Assembly: GCA_963932145.1 (NCBI GenBank)
Contig: OZ010578.1
Span: 45,805,516 to 45,869,515 of the forward strand
Source: Acanthosepion lycidas
Lineage: Eukaryota; Mollusca; Cephalopoda; Sepiida; Sepiidae
Length of the DNA stretch: 64,000 nucleotides
Direction: 5' to 3'
Shown here: one piece after another, positions 20,603-31,567 of the stretch
Layout: each line of letters opens with the position of its first letter
Position numbering within the stretch: the stretch's first letter is position 1
Position numbers and translations under genes: made by a program
The notes under the pieces: generated by a model
Database searches by the model: none
Told to the model about the DNA's origin: nothing
The model's input: only the letters and a program-made list of their open reading frames with translations

Positions 20603-20606
<4 letters not shown>
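20512..20606. mobile_element. MADE1-like MITE with perfect 47-bp arms
   Basis: 95 bp, flanked by TA on both sides. Both arms read TTAGGTTGGTGCAAAAATAA and onwards to TTTTTTGACGT without one mismatch across 47 bp, leaving a single central base. Larger than the 80-bp copy at 8184 and apparently younger, since the arms are identical. Confidence 0.95.

Positions 20607-20651
<45 letters not shown>
20604..20651. repeat. (AT)n microsatellite
   Basis: AT tract that begins at the right edge of the MITE, consistent with growth from the TA target duplication. Confidence 0.95.
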
Positions 20652-20656
<5 letters not shown>

Positions 20657-21174
20657 AACGATATATCAAATTTTATATAAATTTTTATATGTGAAGAACA
20701 GTTTTGAAAGAAAAGATGTGACAAATTGGAAAAGGTTTTGTGATTTTTTTTTTTTGTGGTTTTGCATTTCATCCGTTAGTGCGGATCGGGTTTGATGACG
20801 TTGTCGCTACACATGCGTACAAACTGGAGTTTCAAATTTAGAAAAAAATTTCGTTTTCTAGAAAATGCTTTAATGTCTAGTTAGTCAATAACTAATTTAC
20901 GTCAAGGTTTTTTTACGTTTCACCATTTTTGTCAGATTTTCTGTTATCGTAATATGGGATATTTAATAATAAAGATTATGAAAAGAAAAAGAATATAGAT
21001 GAATTTTGTTAGATTGCAAAAAAAAAAATTCTTTCTCAATTTTGAAACGCACGGCGTCTCTTATTTAATTAAATGCTTTTTTTTTTGTTTATTCTTTTTA
21101 ATTTTTTTTTTTTTTTAATTAAACAGAATTAATTACATTTACCGGATTCAATGTTTGAGAAATTTCATAGAAAA
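20652..21174. other. No gene seen
   Basis: AT-rich with T- and A-runs; no recognisable frame. Confidence 0.5.
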
Positions 21175-21250
21175 TATGTGCTCTCCGACAGGAATTGAAC
21201 CCCTAAACCTAATGGGAAACGTCATTTGATCTGAAGAAATTTCTACAAAA
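21175..21250 (-). repeat. tRNA-like sequence with B box
   Basis: Minus strand has AGGTTTAGGGGTTCAATTCC, a B-box-like motif, in a tRNA-like context. No complete cloverleaf could be drawn. Confidence 0.4.
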
Positions 21251-21449
21251 TTTCTCCCACATTCAGGCCGGTAAATGTAATTAATACTATTTAATTAAAT
21301 AACAGAGCATTTACTTAAATAAATTATATCTCTAAAAGTAACGTATAAACAGAATATAATCGGTCAGATTTCAATCCGGGTTTGAGGCATTCGGATGTCT
21401 TGTCGCACTGAAGAGCTGTGATACAGCGAAACAGTACTGTCTGCGAATG

Positions 21450-21479
21450 ATTATATATATATATATATATATATATATT
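21450..21479. repeat. (AT)n microsatellite
   Basis: AT tract followed to about 21980 by extremely AT-rich sequence built mainly of TAAATATAAATTA-like words, with no gene. Confidence 0.9.
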
Positions 21480-21981
21480 ACATATAAGAGAAATTCAGAA
21501 ATACCCCATCTGTATAGCTATTTCATCTCACAAGAACTAACTAAAAATTAATATGTAATAAATATAAGCTAATAAATTAAAAAATATATAAGTGAAATAT
21601 AAATTAATTATTAAATATAAATTAAAAAATAAACCATTTCATAAGTGTAAACATAATTCTTATATATAAAAATAAATTGATATAGATACAATTAAGTATT
21701 TAAAAAGTATAACTTAATAGTTTAATATAAGTTTAAATACTAAATCTAAAATTAAATATAAAATTATAATTAAAATAAAAATAAATTTATGAATAAAATA
21801 TAATTAAATGAAATAAATATATATGCTCTGTTATAAGAAATATATTGAGCTCCCTTTCTGGATTAGTTTTAATATTTTATATTATTAGGATTAACTTGGA
21901 TTATTTACCTAGGGATTTTTACATACACATACACACATATATATACACATATGCACACATTATATATGAGAGAAAGGGAGA

Positions 21982-22091
21982 GATGTTTCATTGAATAATT
22001 TAGACAAGTTTTGTTTACTTATTTTCAGTTGTATCTTTTCATACTGACGGACAAGCTTTTTAGTGTTATTTTTAAAGGAAAAGAAAAAATT

Positions 22092-22170
<79 letters not shown>

Positions 22171-22257
22171 CTTTAATAATCACACCAAAATCTTGACCGT
22201 GAATATGAAAGGATCCTATTGAAAATAAGTAGACAGAACTTATTCAATGAAACATGT
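21982..22257. mobile_element. Palindromic MITE interrupted by a (AT)n array
   Basis: Left arm GTTTCATTGAATAATTTAGA and the right arm, complement of GTTTCATTGAATAAGTTCTG, pair over about 60 bp. The centre holds 74 bp of pure AT (22095-22168). End sequence is related to the hairpin at 29669-29852. Confidence 0.75.
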
Positions 22258-22266
22258 CTGTGTGTG

Positions 22267-22276
<10 letters not shown>

Positions 22277-22303
<27 letters not shown>
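22277..22303. repeat. (AT)n microsatellite
   Basis: AT tract preceded by a short TC run. Confidence 0.9.
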
Positions 22304-22531
22304 ACATGAGAAAAAAAAACACCAGAGACGAAACGCCTTTGAAAATGGCTATATAAGTGGCTGAAAAGCGTTGAGAACAATGAAAATTATGGAAAACTTG
22401 TGTACTCCATTATTCCTACAAAACAGAAAACGTAAGTATACTGGAAAAAAATTATAAAAAAATTAATTAAATCTTTCTTGTCTGCCGTATTTTATGAAAG
22501 ATGTTTGAAAGATTGCTGTCCAAATGTACAT

Positions 22532-22547
22532 GTACACACACACACAC

Positions 22548-22588
<41 letters not shown>
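22532..22588. repeat. (AC)n/(AT)n compound microsatellite
   Basis: AC run then AT run; the preceding 220 bases hold no recognisable gene. Confidence 0.9.
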
Positions 22589-22592
<4 letters not shown>

Positions 22593-22644
22593 GAAGAGGT
22601 TAAAGTAGTTCGAACGAGAGAAAAGTGTGTATATTAAAAAGAAG

Positions 22645-22779
22645 AGAGATACCGCAAACATTTTTGGTTGAAATGTGGATTTTTATATATATATATATAT
22701 ATATATTTTAAATAAAATAAAGCATAATATAAAAAAAAAAAAAAATCCACATTAGAACCAAAAACGTTTGCGGTATCTC

Positions 22780-22780
<1 letters not shown>
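22645..22780. mobile_element. Palindromic MITE-like hairpin with AT centre
   Basis: GAGATACCGCAAACATTTTT and its complement at the right edge pair over about 38 bp around an AT- and A-rich centre. Confidence 0.75.

Positions 22781-22785
<5 letters not shown>

Positions 22786-22821
<36 letters not shown>
22786..22821. repeat. (AT)n microsatellite
   Basis: AT tract between a hairpin and a Tc1 end. Confidence 0.9.
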
Positions 22822-22823
<2 letters not shown>

Positions 22824-22825
22824 TA

Positions 22826-23440
22826 CAGTAGCGGCCATAATATAAGGAATGGAAACAACAAAGACATAAATATGTGTATTACTTAAAAAGTAATGCATGA
22901 TTAGAAATGAAATTTTTACCGAATAAAGATTAGGGTGTAGTGCATGAATATTATACAAAGTTACAAAAATTTACATAATAGTTTTTTTTTAAATAAAGAT
23001 TAAATGGAACAAAGGAAATAAGAAACTGGACAAAAGTTAAGGAACGATGTTAATAATTTGCATAAACTTTTAATTTACATTGTTAAAAACTCAATGAAGC
23101 TTTTCAACAATAAGTAAAAGTTCATTTATCATTAGGACTTTATTTGTAAGCAATATGGCAAATTCTACACGCAAAACGCTCTCTTTTGAAGAAAAAAACT
23201 CATTATCGCTATCAAGAAAAAAGTCAATTTCAGAAATTTCTGATATTGTTCATAGGTCTAAAAGTGTCGTTCATCGTCTAATTAGCAGATATAAAACCGA
23301 TAAAACGTTAGATGCGAAACCAAAAACCGGCAGACCTCCAAAAACATCGCAAAGAGAAGATCGAAGAATTGTTAGAATATCTACAAAGAACCGTTTTGAA
23401 AAATGCTACATCAATTGCCAGTAAATTTAATGAAGTAGAT
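22826..23440 (+). mobile_element. Tc1-like transposon, 5' part
   Basis: Begins CAGTAGCGGCCATAATATAA after a TA, as Tc1 elements do, with a 330-bp leader before the transposase start at 23155. The right end is not found, so the copy is truncated after the first coding third. Confidence 0.65.
23155..23424 (+). pseudogene. Tc1-like transposase N-terminal domain
   Basis: 89 codons from ATG. Helix-turn-helix region about residues 10-50 (LSFEEKNSLSLSRKKSISE-like, then IVHRSKSVVHRLISRYK), followed by the GRPPKTSQREDRRIVR block that links the two DNA-binding subdomains in Tc1 transposases. Reading continues in another frame as KNATSIASKFNEV before homology ends. The catalytic DDE domain is absent. 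It could only bind DNA, not transpose. Confidence 0.75.
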
Positions 23441-23519
23441 TGAAATAAGAATTAGGACATGTATTTCTAATGGAAAACGAACTTTTTTTTTTTTTGAAAG
23501 GAGGCACCAATATAAATTT

Positions 23520-23960
23520 CGACTTTTGTTCCCTGTTCACACTTGGTTTGTCGGCTCTTAATTTCACTTGACGCCACCACAGAACGAAACCTTGGACTCT
23601 AAAAGTGAAAAATCTGCGCTCCTTTCTATCAAGCAGCTCAAACGTTTTCGCAATAAAATAAGTCGCCAGATTTTTCTACATGTCTGAAGACGCAATAAAG
23701 ATCGTCCATGATGGTTTGATATCAAACATTCCCATGTGCGCATTGCGGCCAGATGACTCTTTGCGTGAAAATATAGTCAATTAATAGGAGAGAGAACGAT
23801 TCTTTCCTTTTTATGATGCTGTTATGGAACATTACAGTTCTAAATTAATCACTCACAAAAAGGAAATTGAAACAAGATTAAATGAAGTAGCTAAAGTTTG
23901 TTCGTCTGAATCCCGTCTCACTCATTTATCATTTATTGTCTAGGAAACTTCGAGAACAAG
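23520..23960 (+). other. Coding-like remnant of unknown family
   Basis: Short open stretches in one orientation (SEDAIKIVHDGLISNIPMCA near 23685; FYDAVMEHYSSKLITHKKEI near 23810, followed by ETRLNEVAKVC) look like decayed protein code. I do not recognise the family; the nearby Penelope reverse transcriptase at 24960 makes an N-terminal Penelope segment one possibility. Confidence 0.35.
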
Positions 23961-24955
23961 GAAACTTTCTCTTTGAATTCTAATAAAAAAAAAAAAAAAA
24001 AAAGTATATCCATTCTAATTCTAATGCTATTACCAGAGTATAATTAAAATACGGAAAAAAACTTATTTAGTTTCTGGACGAATGTTATGCGACCGACTTG
24101 TGGACGCTGGCTTGATACTGATTACGAACTAATTTTCCTGAAAGTCCGATACAACCTACTATCTTTTCCCCATACTGATTTCCTCATATATTGTCCAGAC
24201 CGCATAATTTTTAGACACCAAAAAAACGACACTTTGTCAACCAACTTAGCTTATATTTATTACCTATTAATTATACCTATTACCTATATAATTAAATTTA
24301 CTTGTCTTTAATTATTAATTATATTATATGTATCTTATTTTAGATGCTACCTTTTATTTACTATTCCTTAAAAGTTTTTTTTTTTTTAAATTTAAAACTC
24401 TAATTTTTAAATTTTAAATTTTCTTTAAGTAATTTTCCTTATAAAAACTAAATGTTAATATTTTAAAATATAGGTCAAGGTTATTTGAAAAAAAAAACAA
24501 AAACAGAACACTTTGTCAGCCATCTTTTTTGGAGACGTATATATTTATGATCGTGAGAGACTGGTATGCTTAAACTAACTCGATGTACAAATTACTTCAC
24601 TCTACTCACAAGCTGAAATAACTCCTATTATACAACAAGTTAACATATCCAATCTTCAAGTCAGCCAGTTTGATTGTGGACTTTTTTTCTCTTGCATATG
24701 TTTTTGAATTAATCATACGAAATTCTCCAGGAAAATTTTTGTTTGATCCAATTCAAAATAAGGTCGCATTTTCAATTTTGTCTTGAAAATAATAGATTTG
24801 CTCTCTTTAAGAAAAATAAAATTCACCAAATACCAACATTACAAAATAGACACAACTAAATCCATATCACTTACCCGAAAATGGGTCACCTGCTAAAAAT
24901 TCTCATAACTACTAATATTTTCATATCAGAAACTGCCACAACAAATTCTGACACG
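23961..24955. other. No gene seen
   Basis: AT-rich sequence between two retroelement remnants. May include unrecognised upstream Penelope sequence. Confidence 0.45.
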
Positions 24956-24959
24956 AAAC

Positions 24960-25790
24960 AAGTTCCATGTGCTCAGTGAAGAATATCAAAAAAACTCGAA
25001 GCTCAACACACACCAACATCTTAAAAAAAAAAAAAAAAAAAATACTCTCAAAAATTTCGAACCCACTAGAAAATAAAGCTGTAATAAATTTATCAAATTT
25101 AAAGCTTTCTCCAGATGAAATTAGTTTTAGAACTTGGATTGAAATTTTGCTCAAGTACCAAAACCTTTGAAAAAAGCTCAGGGTTTATTTCAATTTGTCC
25201 GTCGTCACAAGCTGAATGAATATTTTCTCAAAAAAAATGGTGTGCGAAAATTCTACTACAGTTACAACCGAAGACAATGAAGATAGTGATCGAATCTGGC
25301 ATAATTGGGTTAATAAAACTCCATTCTGGTATGCAGAGGAAGTTAGAGAGGAACGCTAACAGTTGTTACTAAAATTTTTTAGAAATCTGTCAGATTGGTA
25401 TAAGGGACAACGTAAAATTAGATCATAAAACCTGGAACAAACTTACGACTTCGCAACGTAACACTCTTCGTCGTCTCGCCAATTATGATTCGATTGTCAT
25501 GAAAATGGCAGACAAAGGAGGCGCTATTGTTATTGTGAATAAGGGAAATTATATTTCGGCTTGTGAAGAAGTTTTAAAATACAAATGGTTTTATGAAGAA
25601 GTAAAAATTTCCCCGAACCCTTATTACAAAAGAAAAGCGAGACAAAATAATTTCTGAAATGAGAGGATACAGTTTTACCGATGAAACAGAATTTAACTTT
25701 ACGTTCAGAGCAAAGAACACCAATGTTTTACGGTCTTCCAAAATACATGAGAAAGTTGATAAATTTCCTCCACTACATCTGATTTGTAGT
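24960..25790 (+). pseudogene. Penelope-like element reverse transcriptase remnant
   Basis: Across frames: VINLSNLKLSPDEISF (about 25080-25130), a middle with KLNEYFSKKNGVRKFYYS, then an open stretch encoding TTSQRNTLRRLANYDSIVMK, the diagnostic ADKGGAIVIVN (25508-25540) and WFYEEVKISPNPYY. Later TPMFYGLPKIHE-like sequence appears frameshifted near 25710-25755. These match N-terminal RT blocks of Penelope-like elements, which copy RNA into DNA and are related to telomerase. The catalytic YxDD and the GIY-YIG nuclease are missing; it stops at a junction with LINE sequence near 25795. Confidence 0.8.
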
Positions 25791-26160
25791 GGGACTTTCC
25801 AATCCACACAGAACAATCAAAGCTAATCGACTAGACATGGTGATCAAAGTCCACAAGAACAGAATGTACTCTCTTATTGATATGGCAGTCTCTGCAGGTT
25901 GTAATATATCTTTGAAGATCTTTAAAAAAAACTATCAAAATACAAGGATCTTGAAGTGAAAATCTAAAACAATGTAGCTCATCAGAACATCAATAATTCC
26001 AGTTGTTGCTGGAGTCCTCGGATTGATTGAAAAAGGTTCCAATATGAATATTGAAGGGATTCCTGGCAGCCTATGCTTAAAGAAATGCAAGAAAAAAAAA
26101 CGTACACAGTATACATTACAAATTGCGAAGAACTTTATGTAAAATGTGTGTGATCTTAGG
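25791..26160 (+). pseudogene. LINE C-terminal tail remnant (third LINE family)
   Basis: Encodes SNPHRTIKANRLDMVIKVHK, then DMAVSAGCNISLK, YKDLEV and, frameshifted, RTSIIPVVAGVLGLIEKGSN followed by GIPGSL. These are the HTIKANRPDIVxKDH, LSKYKDLEIE and TIPVVxGALGxIKKG blocks found at the end of some invertebrate non-LTR polyproteins. Clade not assigned. Only about 110 residues of tail are present. Confidence 0.65.
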
Positions 26161-26465
26161 TTTTTTTTTGGGGGGGGGGTCACAAAAGTGATCAGTGGGA
26201 AATGTCATGAAGCCAAATCTGACTTTGGATCTCTGGTTGAGACCCGGAAGGATATGTGTATATAACCGAAAACCAAAGAAATAATAATAATACAAGAAAT
26301 TGTTCTCACGTGTACAGCCCACACCTTAAGGGCTTTATCCATATTAAATATGTGTGTGTGTTTTTACCTGGTCAGTGGAAAATGTCATGTCATTTCTAAC
26401 CTTAAGTCTCTGGTTGGGACCCGGAAAGAAATGCGTACACACCAGAAATCAAAAGAAATGTAATA
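26161..26465 (+). repeat. Duplicated LINE 3' end
   Basis: Two direct copies (about 26190-26295 and 26365-26465) share TCAGTGG-AAATGTCATG, GACCCGGAA and GAAAT-AATAATAAT. This looks like the 3' UTR of the LINE above with a second truncated copy behind it. Confidence 0.6.
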
Positions 26466-27705
26466 ATAATGACTGATAGTGCTTCATCAAAGAATGAAAA
26501 TAAAGACAATATCGCTTTCACTTGTGTCATAACAGGGAACTTTTTAAAAAATGTTAAAATTTGTATATTTCTGTTTATTTTATCTAACATTGAAGATCGG
26601 GGTGGTAACAATATTTTCAATAGATTTTTTATTTTAAGAAAGGTAAAAATGTGACGCAAAAGGAAAAAAAAGTAGTTTATAGGAAAGCTACAGTGAATAA
26701 TCGAACGTGCTAAAAAGTTATTTATAAAGTTACATGCTGGCGATTTCTCGCCGAACAAGGCTCCACGGTCGGGTAGATTAGTGAAGTCACTATAGTACAT
26801 GAAAATAATTAACATTTTTTTTTTTAATCCGACAATATTTCTTATTTCTATAAACGTTATTTTAGTGGTTACACTTGTTTAAGTAAACATCACTTCTTTA
26901 TAAACAATGAATGTCCACCAGTGTAAATAATCGAAAGTCTTATTAAAAAAAGTTCCTGTTTTTTAGACCGGTACTACAAACACTAAAAATAACATTATTA
27001 TTAATAATAATTATTGTTATACGACGGATATGAAAGATGGCCAACATAAAAAAATATCCGAGTCAAATACTGAAAATCATTTACACTGGATTGCTTATGT
27101 TAGCCATTTTGATGTGTGGCTTCCGTGTGTGATATCCACATCAATCTAATTAAAAAATTATAATTTTTAAGTACGTCGTAACGGAAGGTGAAAAGTGAAT
27201 AGTTCATAACAACGTACAGCACAAGAAGTCGAAGGATAAAAAAAATTACATTAGCAAAGGTTGGTCTTCATTCAAAAGATGACACTGTGTGCATGGTAAG
27301 ACTGGAAAACAGTCATCTAGAAATAAGTGATTCGAACGAGTATTGCTCTCAATTAGGTTAATCGAAATTACCAGTCGAAGAAAAGCGTCCGAAATTAGTT
27401 AAGAGAAAGGGTGTAATATTACACAACGGTAAAGCTTAGACTGCATTTTTTCCGGAATCCAGGCAAAAATTGTTAAAATTATCACTCGTCGGCTTTTTTC
27501 CTCATCGGATTGTTTATTCTGGGTTTTTTTTTTACAGAATTCTCTTAATGGGGAAAAAAAAATCCCTGTAAGATTATAAAATTTAGCTTTGATAAAAAAA
27601 AAATTTTTTTTAATTCTGGAAGGATTGAATTATGAAAAATGGCAGAAGATAGTCGATTGAAAAAATAACTGAATGAACATTTTCGGCATCACGGAATAGA
27701 TTTTT
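26466..27705. other. No gene seen
   Basis: AT-rich unique sequence. A 137-codon minus frame (26815-26402) is Phe/Ile/Leu-rich from A/T codons and shows no domain. Confidence 0.5.
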
Positions 27706-27709
27706 TTTA

Positions 27710-28160
27710 AATCATTTCACCCCCACCCCCAAGCAAGGCGGGAATGCCACTAGTACGCTGGGGGCTCAAGGGAGTGAAAGTGAGATAAAAGACCGAGTAT
27801 AGAGAAGATTGAGGAGAGGACAAAAGATGAATTGGATTCAAGAAGATAGAAGATGGCGACTGACGTTGCATTTAAATTCTTGAAGATTGTATTTATCTGG
27901 TAAAAGAGTAAACGTAAGGGAGTTCCACAGGCGGGAAGTGTGGGAAAAGAAACTGTTGGAGTAGAAGTGGCGGTTGCATTTGGCGGTTTCAACAGTAAAA
28001 GGGTGGGAACTAGATGCCAACCTAGTGACACGCTTAAATTCATATAGTCGAGGCACGAGTGACAAAAAGCTCGTCAGGGCAGTTGCCATAAAAATATTTG
28101 TAGAAATGACAGAGGGAAGCCACGTCACGTCGGTGAGAAAGTGATTGAAGTCGAGATTCC
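27710..28160 (-). pseudogene. LINE C-terminal tail and 3' UTR (family of 15240)
   Basis: Minus frame 28128-27838 encodes MTWLPSVISTNIFMATALTS, YEFKRVTRLASSSHPFTVE, TAKCNRHFYSNSFFSHTSRL and WNSLTF, then FKCNVSRHL. This is the conserved end of the second LINE family. The UTR has the CTTTCACTCCCTTGAGCCCC block. Frameshift between the two reading frames; 5' truncated. Confidence 0.75.
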
Positions 28161-28997
28161 AAGACAGAATCGTTTACATTACAGATCCTTCGTTAGATGT
28201 TGCATTTAATAATAAAGTTATTTACCTGACTTCTCCACTAAGGTAGAATGTGATTTTTTTTATGTGGGTGTCCATTCGCATGTATATGTATATACACAAA
28301 GGATAAAAAAAAATCCTGTCACCGTAACCACTGTCACGCTGACATCGATATTATAGTGCAACGAGGAAGGATGGGCTTCCTTCACCCATCTCAAATGAGG
28401 AGAGAATGGATACTACGCTTTAATCCCAACAAAAAGTCCGATAAGCGATTTAACGATAAGTGAGCAACTGATGCAAGTCCCGCTATATATTTACCGAACG
28501 CTACATAGTTTGGCCTAATTCTATAAATGTAAGGAGTCCAGAGAACCCACTACATCAAGAGTCAAGACTATCTTGTTAAACTCTGTTCCACATTGAGATG
28601 TTTGCAAATACTTACTCAGCTAAATCATAGTGGGGCGCACAGTGAGGAACGAACTCCTTATTCTAATAGAGGTTTGTGGAACTACTTTGCAAAGTACTAC
28701 TAAGGCAAGTGTACGACACGCAGAATAAATAAATAAATAAGAGAAGAATTCTTTCGAGAAAAGCTGAATTTCAAGAGAATGAACAGTTAAAAACTTACCC
28801 TTGACTTGATCAGGAATGAAAGCAGCAGTGATGAAAGACGACATGAGAAAAAAAAAAAAAAAAAACAAGGCGACAGAGCCCTGTCACGAGTTTACTGCAA
28901 AAAGTGGGTGACAGGGCAGAGTCGGTCGAAAATGGAGGTAAGTAGGTTTAACGCTACATAGTTGAGAACTGGTTAGAAGTGGGTGGAATTCTGCAAG

Positions 28998-29000
<3 letters not shown>
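28161..29000. other. No gene seen
   Basis: Mixed sequence without recognised domains. AACGCTACATAGTT occurs at about 28498 and 28950. Confidence 0.5.

Positions 29001-29004
<4 letters not shown>

Positions 29005-29031
<27 letters not shown>
29005..29031. repeat. (AT)n microsatellite
   Basis: AT tract. Confidence 0.9.
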
Positions 29032-29266
29032 GACTTGAACAATGGCTACACTCTACATGAAACTTGGACAATTTACTAAAGGAAGTGTACGATCTATATA
29101 AAAACACGCGGATGTGTGCAAGTGTGTACTCGCATACAGTATACAATAAATAATCTCCCTAAGGTATTCTGTATGAACACTTGTAGATGTATGAGTGCGT
29201 GTCATTCAGGACGTATAAACTCTCTCACACGTGTGTGTGTGTTTGTGTGTGTGTGTATTATTACTT

Positions 29267-29466
29267 CTATAAACGTTATATTTAGAGGATATTTGAATAG
29301 ATATTTTATTTTTTAAAAACAATGTAAATCTATGTCTACCAGGCTTTGCTGGCTGGAAGACATTATTCTTAAGATTCTCGAATGCACAGGCTGGTAGTCG
29401 TAGATTTACATTGTTTTGAAAAAATAGAATATCTACACAAATATCCTCTAAATATAACTTTTATAG
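29267..29466. mobile_element. Palindromic MITE, about 70-bp arms
   Basis: The arms contain TATATTTAGAGGATATTTG and its complement, extending through AACAATGTAAATCTA, around a 60-bp spacer with GGCTTTGCTGGCTGG. A GT run adjoins the left side. Confidence 0.8.
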
Positions 29467-29497
29467 TAACAATATACACACACATATGTGTGTGTGA

Positions 29498-29610
29498 AGA
29501 TTGAAAAGTAACTCCCTATTTTATGTATGATGCACACTACACTCTTGGAAAAGATTATAGTTAGACGGGAGAGTCCATCATATATAAAATAGGGAGTTCT
29601 TTTCAATCAC
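29498..29610. mobile_element. Palindromic MITE, about 35-bp arms
   Basis: GATTGAAAAGTAACTCCCTA pairs with AGGGAGTTCTTTTCAATC; the spacer is about 40 bp. Confidence 0.75.
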
Positions 29611-29668
29611 CATATATATATATATGTATGTGTGTGTGTATTTAGGCAGCATTTTTTCATTCATACAG

Positions 29669-29852
29669 GTTCCATTAAATAATATAGACAAGTGTTGTCT
29701 ATTTTATGTAAATTTTTTTCATAACGTCTCATAAGTATCAATATTGTGATTTTCTTTCTTCGTTTAATGATAATGTTATTAAGCTTAGACGTTATGAAAA
29801 GAATTTACATAAAATAAATAGACAACACTTGTCTATATCATTTAATGAAACG
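29669..29852. mobile_element. Palindromic MITE, about 65-bp arms
   Basis: Arms carry AATATAGACAAGTGTTGTCT and the complement, continuing to CATAACGTCT. Outer end CCATTAAAT/ATTTAATG resembles the element at 21982-22257. An AT tract follows (29857-29881). Confidence 0.8.
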
Positions 29853-29970
29853 TGTGTATATATATATATATATATATATATTAGTCTTAAGAAAAATGAA
29901 TTTCCATGATGACGTATATGATGAAGGAACATGCTATAAAAAATGAAATAGCTGTGAACTCAGTTCAAAT

Positions 29971-29971
29971 G

Positions 29972-30022
<51 letters not shown>
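29971..30022. repeat. (AT)n(GT)n compound microsatellite
   Basis: AT tract passing directly into a GT tract. Confidence 0.95.
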
Positions 30023-30024
<2 letters not shown>

Positions 30025-30185
30025 CATGACTCTTCATGATGTAGACAGTCATAAAAATTCGTTTGGTAATCATTGGTAATGATATTATTAGCCGTTTCCT
30101 TATATAGAAAAATTCCTTATTCATCAACCAAACAGTCCATGTTACTGTCGGTTGCAATTTATAAATTCTTTCTCTTAAAACAATA
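30025..30185. repeat. Half copy of the 32.1-32.5 kb palindrome family
   Basis: Shares TAGCCGTTTCCTTATAT, TCATCAACC and TTTCTCTTAAAAC in order with 32225-32400, but only one arm is present. Confidence 0.55.
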
Positions 30186-30414
30186 ATACATGCACACACA
30201 CGTGCGCGCGCGTGCGTGCGTGCGTGCGTGTGTGTGTGTAGATAGATAGATAAAGAAGAAGTTTAGGAAAATTTATGAAGGAAGTCATCGGACTAACGTG
30301 ATGTTTACGTTGATGCAGTTACGCATGTGTACAAAGGAGAGGTGACGATGAAATTTAAAATTATTTAAATAAAATTAAATATGTGTTTTGCATATCTCTC
30401 TCTATATCTATCTA

Positions 30415-30417
<3 letters not shown>

Positions 30418-30492
<75 letters not shown>
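30418..30492. repeat. (AT)n(GT)n compound microsatellite
   Basis: About 49 bases AT then 26 bases GT. Another GC/GT alternating run is at 30203-30240. Confidence 0.95.
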
Positions 30493-30850
30493 AAAATATT
30501 GTAGAAAATAGGAAAGAAACTGGTTTGGTAAATAATCCAAAGTTCCTTAGTATTTTTGTTATTATTTTTAAAAAATAGTGCTCGATACGAAAGTAGAGCA
30601 TAAATATAATTATTTATTTAAAAATATGATTCCAACTCGCTACATAAGAGGTCTCATGTTTCAAAACAAGAGCCGAAAACTTCAAAATAATATTTGAATT
30701 AACTTGAGTTAAAGTAGGCTCTATTTCATCTTCAAGCGAAATTTTTTGGGGAATGACTTATTTCTGAAATTTACCAACTCCCACCGATAGTGGAAATAAT
30801 CAATTTTTTTAATGTTTCTACGGCAGTTTTCGTGTAGTTTTGGGCCTATT

Positions 30851-30952
30851 TCTACTGGCCAGAGTGAGAGCCTATAGCTGGCTGTCACGAATAGGCAGGA
30901 AGATTCTATTCGCCAGCGTGAGAGCCAACAGCTGACTGACACGAATGTTAAC
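30851..30952. repeat. 50-bp tandem duplication
   Basis: GGCCAGAGTGAGAGCC and TGTCACGAATAGG in the first unit recur as CGCCAGCGTGAGAGCC and TGACACGAATGTT in the second. The surrounding 30500-31225 has no recognised gene. Confidence 0.65.
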
Positions 30953-31229
30953 TAGCATGCAAAATAAATCGATAGCTGCATTCGTCACAAGTGGGAAAAA
31001 TTTAAATCTGCATGGCACTTCACTCCAATTGGCTCATTCGCTTACTTAAACTCAACGTTGATTCTCATTCCGTAGAACTGGGTTGGGTGTGAAAAAGTAT
31101 TTGTTAATATTCTTTTTTCATTCGGTTTTTCCAGTTACGAGTCCTTTTTTAAAGCTGATCGTTTTGTGTTCATTTTGTTTAGTTCTTTTTTCGTAACAGA
31201 TTTAATGTTTAGTATAGAGCTTAGAAAAA

Positions 31230-31401
31230 ATTCGCAGTGTGAGATGGGCAAGAAGTAAGGCATGTAGCAACATCAGCACGGAAAAAGGAACTCATTTAAA
31301 GGCAAGGAAGGGCAAAAATATTTTAAGTCAAGGGATAGCGATTGCGGTGAGTCGTACGATTTTTGAATCAAGCACGGGCAACGCCGGGCCATGCTGCTAG
31401 T
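31230..31401 (+). repeat. CTAG-ended dispersed repeat, second copy
   Basis: Inverted partner of 332-470. Contains AAAGGCAAGGAAGGGCAAAA, a CGATTGCGGTGAGTCGTACG-type block, and the end CACGGGCAACGCCGGGCCAT followed by GCTGCTAG, then T. Confidence 0.45.
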
Positions 31402-31407
31402 TATATA

Positions 31408-31567
31408 AGGTGTACCAATAACTTGGACCAATTTTAAATGTGAATTAAGTTTAAGTGTCTAATGATTTTTTTCTTTATGATGTAACAACTTAAGTCTTTG
31501 GCAATTTCAACCATGGAAAGATTAACAATCAAACAACCTGTTAAAGTTATCGAAGCATATTACGAAA
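31408..31567 (+). pseudogene. Mariner-like transposase start with left transposon end
   Basis: Possible left end AAGGTGTACCAATAACTTGG, then ATG at 31513 encoding MERLTIKQPVKVIEAYYENG, close to the common start MERLTxEQRxKIIxFYYEN of an IS630/mariner-type transposase. Homology ends after about 20 residues. Confidence 0.55.

Noticed and set aside
20344-20658. Frames ending in (IY)n such as those at 20344, 22011, 30381, 31547 and 22752
   Set aside because: Alternating AT tracts read as Ile-Tyr in several frames; these are microsatellite artefacts.
26402-26815. 137-codon minus-strand frame
   Set aside because: Composition-driven Phe/Ile/Leu/Ser content without domain, conservation evidence or context.
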